This document shows positions 6,264 to 9,517 of a stretch of 9,517 nt of DNA, one piece after another. The first letter of the stretch is position 1, and the number at the start of each line of letters is the position of its first letter. The position numbers and the translations under genes were made by a program. The DNA is from Methanosarcinales archaeon (GTDB lineage: Archaea > Halobacteriota > Syntropharchaeia > Alkanophagales > Methanospirareceae). Below the pieces are notes generated by a model, which was not told the DNA's origin, made no database searches, and saw nothing but the letters and a program-made list of their open reading frames with translations. The stretch lies in assembly GCA_025464275.1 (NCBI GenBank), contig JAODGR010000070.1:554-10070 (forward strand), read 5' to 3'.

Positions 6264-7490
6264 ATGTTTGAAGAGCCAGTAATAGAGATAGCTACCAGAG
6301 AGGTGAAGACCATAACGCCTGATACCTCAATAGGGAAAGCGGTGGGTATCATGGAGCAGAATGGAATCCACAATCTCATCGTGCGTGCTCAGGAAGACCG
6401 TAGCGGCAGCGATGGGAATGGAGCATCTACATCCACAACCGCATCCACCATATACATGGTAAATGTGCAGGATCTGTTACTTGCTTCCAATCCTGACTCG
6501 CCAGTGGATGAATTCATGTTCAAACCACACTGCATACGAGGTGATACTCCAACCATAGAAGCGCTCTGTGAACTGCTGGATAGTGGTCAGAGGGCGGCGC
6601 CTATTGTGGACAGTGATGAAAAGCTGATAGGCATCGTTACGGAGTATGACATTATGAGAAGAGGCGCACGTTCTTTCATTCTCAGGGATACAAGAGCGGA
6701 CGAGGTGATGACCAGGGATGTGGTATGCGTTGATGAGACCGCCAGTATCGGTAGAGTACGCGGCATCATGCGGAGGAATAGCATGGGATATCTGCTCATC
6801 GTTGATGACGCTCGTAGATTGACGGGCATAGTCACAGAAGGTGACATCCTGAGGAGGGTTTACAAGCCAAAACAGAGAATGACAGCAGGCGAGTATAAAG
6901 GAGAGAAGGTGCCGCGAATGGGGCAACCTGTCTCCTCTATCATGAGCGCACCGGTGATAACCGCCTCTCCAGATGCGAATCTGGCTGAAGTTGCTGGCTT
7001 GATGTGTGAGCATGCAATACGCACTGTCCCGGTAGTGGGTAAGGATATGAGCCCCCGTGGAATTGTATCCACGCATGCCATAATGCAATTCCTGAGTGAA
7101 TCCAGGAAGGAGCCGGGAGTGAATATGGAGATTCTGGGTGAATTAGAAGAGAAATACAGGGACCTCGCCATCCGAATCATCAATACAGAAGTGCGGAAGA
7201 TTACCAGACTCGCCAGACAGGGGCGCATACACTGGATAAAGATAGTGATAAAGAAAGAGAGGGACAGGGGAGGTGTTTCATATTACAAAATCGGTGCGCA
7301 CGTCAAGACCCCCGAGAGGCTATATGTGGGCTATGGAGAACCGGGCGGTACGAAGTTGATGGTCGCAGCGCGTGGTGCAGGCGAGATAGAGAAGAAGGCG
7401 GACAAACGGCGGTGGGATTTCATTGCCGCACTGAAAGACGCACTGCTCTCGGTAAGGAGCCAGATGGAGAGGGAGAGGGAGAGCAGATAA
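6264..7490 (+). CDS. Four-CBS-domain protein with C-terminal HPF/RaiA-like domain
   Basis: A 408-residue soluble protein. CBS repeats lie at about residues 3-75, 80-135, 145-200 and 222-280. They are recognised by the recurrent (G)IVTEYDI/GIVTEGDI/GIVSTHAI endings and hydrophobic-x-VxxxxxIxxA helices (TRDVVCVDETASIGRVRGIM; SAPVITASPDANLAEVAGLM). Two Bateman modules of this kind commonly bind adenine nucleotides or S-adenosyl ligands. The first CBS is interrupted by a Ser/Gly/Thr-rich insert (about 44-62). The C-terminal part (about 290-408) has a long helix, strands (HWIKIVIKKE, YYKIGAHVKTPERLYVGY) and a final helix (WDFIAALKDALLSVRSQMER), resembling the ribosome hibernation factor fold found fused to CBS domains in archaea. 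A role as nucleotide-responsive modulator of ribosomes or RNA is inferred. Start ATG 6264 follows GGGGG; queD ends 61 bp upstream. It converges on the surface protein gene. Confidence 0.85.
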   Translation: MFEEPVIEIATREVKTITPDTSIGKAVGIMEQNGIHNLIVRAQEDRSGSDGNGASTSTTASTIYMVNVQDLLLASNPDSPVDEFMFKPHCIRGDTPTIEALCELLDSGQRAAPIVDSDEKLIGIVTEYDIMRRGARSFILRDTRADEVMTRDVVCVDETASIGRVRGIMRRNSMGYLLIVDDARRLTGIVTEGDILRRVYKPKQRMTAGEYKGEKVPRMGQPVSSIMSAPVITASPDANLAEVAGLMCEHAIRTVPVVGKDMSPRGIVSTHAIMQFLSESRKEPGVNMEILGELEEKYRDLAIRIINTEVRKITRLARQGRIHWIKIVIKKERDRGGVSYYKIGAHVKTPERLYVGYGEPGGTKLMVAARGAGEIEKKADKRRWDFIAALKDALLSVRSQMERERESR

Positions 7491-7534
7491 GCCAATGTCC
7501 TGTGGCGTGTCCTGTGCTATCGTTATCGCTATCG
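7491..7534. repeat. Short tandem repeats between convergent genes
   Basis: The 44-bp gap contains TGTCCTGTG at 7496-7504 and again at 7508-7516 (12-bp period), then TATCGT, TATCGC, TATCGC at 7518-7535, running into the stop codon of the surface protein gene (CTA at 7535-7537 on this strand). No clear terminator hairpin or T-run is visible for either gene. Confidence 0.6.
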
Positions 7535-9517
7535 CTATTCCAGTCGAATAGCAGGAATCCAGTTATTGTGGTGTATGCCATTCGCATCAACGAAGTCAGT
7601 ACATGTGATGGTTCCATTTCCATCCGGTGTTATAAATCTATCTCGATGGATGATCTGTGGATATGACACGGTGCGAATCACGTAAGTGTAGGGTTCACCC
7701 ACCCGAAGCACGAGAGGCGGCTCGAAGATAATATAGTGGTAATCGTAAGCGCTGCTCCGGTAGTGGTAACCTCGCCGGTACCCTTCCCCGATCATTGTAC
7801 CATTCTGCGCATAGAACGCTGCGTACTCGCTGTGCCCACCGGTGCCCGGGCATGAATAAGTGTACATCCGGTGTATGGTGATGGTTGCCTTTACGGGTGT
7901 TTCCACAGAGATACGAACCGTTGCAATCGCTGTATCACCGTACCCATCTATTGCTCTCACCACATAAGTGCCTGGTATAGCATCAGAGGTATCGAGAGTG
8001 GCGCTGAACTCACCATCCTTAACCACTGCGAGTACGGGTGTTAACTCCGAGTATTGCCCTTTTACTGTTATCCATACTAACGAGCCGTCAGCCATACTTG
8101 AGTGCCCTGTTACTACCAGTGGCTCACCGATCACGAGGTCTGCTATCGGGTTCAATCTTAGCTCCTCTACCCTACCCACACCTATGTAGCCAACCCATAC
8201 GAGGTCTCCACTTGCAACTGCACCGAATGTAGCATCCTCAACAATGTCCAGAACCTCATCCTGTATCTTACCACTGAGCATATAATCACCCAAAGCTCTA
8301 TCGATACTGTCGTAGCCTGCGTTGCCATATCTATTATCAGAACCCGGACTGAGCACGATAACGAGGTATCTACCATTGTCCACGTCTTTATCCACACTTA
8401 TCTTCTTTGTGAATGTATGATCCGTCGCGGAGACCGATGCGGATTTGTAGTATATATTTGTGGTCTCATAAGTAGTACTGTCTCGAGTTGTCATCAGCCT
8501 GTCACCAACTGAACCTGTAATCACCGACCCGCTACTGCCTCTCGGCGATATTATCAGTATATCCACCCTCTTAGAGCCGGGAGCGCTGCCCTGAATCCAG
8601 AATTCATCCCCGGGGTCAACGTAACCTGTGGACAGATTCGCGGTCAGCCACCCTCGCACCATGAACACCCTTGTGGAGCCGTCATGTAACTCTTCAGACG
8701 TGATTGAATCGGGATACGATGCCGCTTTCGGTCTATCAATGTATGCTTTCAGTGTTACCGAGCCTGGTGTTTTAAATTCCGGTATGTCCTCAGATGCGGT
8801 ATCTATCTCCTGATAGAACTCTCCATTCTCGTCTATCACCAGATGGTCTAATCTCGGATATACCTTATCCTCAACGGCGATGGTGACGAACTGCCCGCGT
8901 TTAGAATGACCACATATCCTCAATCGGTCGCCAATAACGGCAATAGAAGGCACATCAAAGGAGACGTTCTTCTCCGTAACGGTGATGTTGACCGATTCGG
9001 CATCGAGTCGAGTAGCATTCGGGTAGCCGGTACCGTAATCGAATGCGGTGATCTTATATTCGCGGGCTCCACTGAAATGAATAGCGAATATCAATGTACC
9101 ATCTGAGTCCACGGTCTTCCATAGACCGGCAATACCACGTGCTTCTGCCCAATCACTGCACTCATGGAGCGCATCGGGTATATAGACCTCACTGGCTGGT
9201 GGTGCATAAAGTACCCTGGTGGTGCCTGAGAAGTCGTAGCGGTTGTATTCAAATATCGTGTGTGCGGGCTCGGAGGTTATTACACTCACATTGTGACCGG
9301 GCAGGGCATTAACAGTCAGGATTATTGTCTCATTCACATCAAGGTTGCGGGTCTTCGATGCTCCTATGTCTATTCCCCCACCCCGGGAGTTTATCATGTA
9401 TATCAGAGCAGTGCCATCGCTTCTCTCAGCCGTGCTCACCCTGCCGGTACCCCTCTCACGGTCTATGAATGCCCGCAACCGCACCAAACCGGGGTCTTTA
9501 AATCCCGGTGGTGCATC
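7535..9517 (-). CDS. Large surface / S-layer-like glycoprotein, C-terminal 660 residues (5' end outside window)
   Basis: An open frame continues through the right edge, where the first visible residues are DAPPGFKDPGLVRLRAFIDR, so the apparent start at TTG 9487 is internal. The visible 660 residues are beta-rich modules. One repeat, GDRLRICGHSKRGQFVTIAV leading to NGEFYQEIDTAS, reappears as GEPLVVTGHSSMADGSLVWI leading to DGEFSATLDTSDAIPGTYVV. The strand FKDPGLVRLRAFIDR recurs as FKTPGSVTLKAYIDR 242 residues later. Eight N-glycosylation sequons (NET, NVS, NAT, NIT, NVS, NLS, NGT, NGT) fit an exported glycoprotein. The module ending NGRYLVIVLSPGSDNRYGN, KIQDEVLDIVEDATFGA and PIADLVIGEPLVVTG is characteristic of methanogen/ANME surface proteins (DUF3821/MEMAR-type neighbourhood). 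The tail (about 540-660) is Tyr/His-rich and ends DFVDANGIHHNNWIPAIRLE, with no transmembrane helix or PGF-type sorting signal, so anchoring is unclear. Signal peptide not visible. Confidence 0.8.
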   Translation of the reverse strand, partial: DAPPGFKDPGLVRLRAFIDRERGTGRVSTAERSDGTALIYMINSRGGGIDIGASKTRNLDVNETIILTVNALPGHNVSVITSEPAHTIFEYNRYDFSGTTRVLYAPPASEVYIPDALHECSDWAEARGIAGLWKTVDSDGTLIFAIHFSGAREYKITAFDYGTGYPNATRLDAESVNITVTEKNVSFDVPSIAVIGDRLRICGHSKRGQFVTIAVEDKVYPRLDHLVIDENGEFYQEIDTASEDIPEFKTPGSVTLKAYIDRPKAASYPDSITSEELHDGSTRVFMVRGWLTANLSTGYVDPGDEFWIQGSAPGSKRVDILIISPRGSSGSVITGSVGDRLMTTRDSTTYETTNIYYKSASVSATDHTFTKKISVDKDVDNGRYLVIVLSPGSDNRYGNAGYDSIDRALGDYMLSGKIQDEVLDIVEDATFGAVASGDLVWVGYIGVGRVEELRLNPIADLVIGEPLVVTGHSSMADGSLVWITVKGQYSELTPVLAVVKDGEFSATLDTSDAIPGTYVVRAIDGYGDTAIATVRISVETPVKATITIHRMYTYSCPGTGGHSEYAAFYAQNGTMIGEGYRRGYHYRSSAYDYHYIIFEPPLVLRVGEPYTYVIRTVSYPQIIHRDRFITPDGNGTITCTDFVDANGIHHNNWIPAIRLE

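Noticed and set aside
6477..7088. 203-codon ORF on the - strand
   Set aside because: It lies wholly antisense within the CBS domains; the + strand protein has clear domain repeats, and the - strand product is rich in His/Arg/Ser without motifs.
9485..9487. TTG 9487 as the start of the surface protein
   Set aside because: The frame stays open to the window edge and the ten preceding residues match the repeat unit seen 242 residues later, so the gene extends beyond the window.

Overview
The window reads as archaeal, most likely a methanogen- or ANME-type euryarchaeon related to Methanophagales (ANME-1). Evidence seen: a COG1964-type radical SAM protein resembling tetraether lipid synthases, a DUF58/VWA/BatD-like membrane cluster, a four-CBS protein with a C-terminal ribosome-associated-factor-like domain, short AT-rich TATA-like elements close to start codons, frequent ATA and AGG/AGA codons, and a large N-glycosylation-sequon-rich surface protein of methanogen/ANME type. 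The archaeal call is firm. The ANME-1 call is an inference from family resemblance and is not proved by a marker gene.

Layout. Positions 1-663 (+) hold a broken HsdR-N-type (restriction endonuclease-like) gene, visibly richer in A+T than the rest. A frameshift sits at a 7-bp microhomology and the C-terminus looks cut short. Positions 767-2179 (-) encode the COG1964 radical SAM enzyme. A 90-bp divergent intergenic region with a perfect 9-bp inverted repeat separates it from a DUF58 gene (2270-3187, +). After a 120-bp gap come a BatA-like VWA membrane protein (3308-4273, +) and, overlapping it by 4 bp, a two-TM BatD-like protein (4270-5517, +). A small archaeal conserved protein (about 5534-5794, -) is divergent from queD (5849-6202, +), with TATA-like boxes facing both ways. 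A CBS-CBS-CBS-CBS-HPF-like protein (6264-7490, +) follows, preceded by a duplicated 11-bp Shine-Dalgarno/ATGATG element that creates two overlapping mini-ORFs. The right end is the C-terminal 660 residues of a surface/S-layer-like protein (7535 to beyond 9517, -), which runs off the window.

How the genes relate. DUF58, VWA and BatD-like proteins normally work with a MoxR-type AAA+ ATPase in assembling or remodelling envelope or metalloprotein complexes. No ATPase is encoded here, so it must be elsewhere or dispensable. The radical SAM gene (probably membrane lipid cross-linking), the Bat-like cluster and the surface protein are all cell-envelope functions. QueD feeds archaeosine/queuosine-type tRNA modification. 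The CBS-HPF protein suggests nucleotide-responsive ribosome control. No RNA genes, CRISPR arrays, insertion sequences or gene-free stretches over 300 bp were seen. The most distinctive observations are the microhomology-bounded frameshift, the inverted repeat between radical SAM and DUF58, the mini-ORF chain ahead of the CBS gene, and the hexanucleotide repeats that encode the BatD-like signal anchor.
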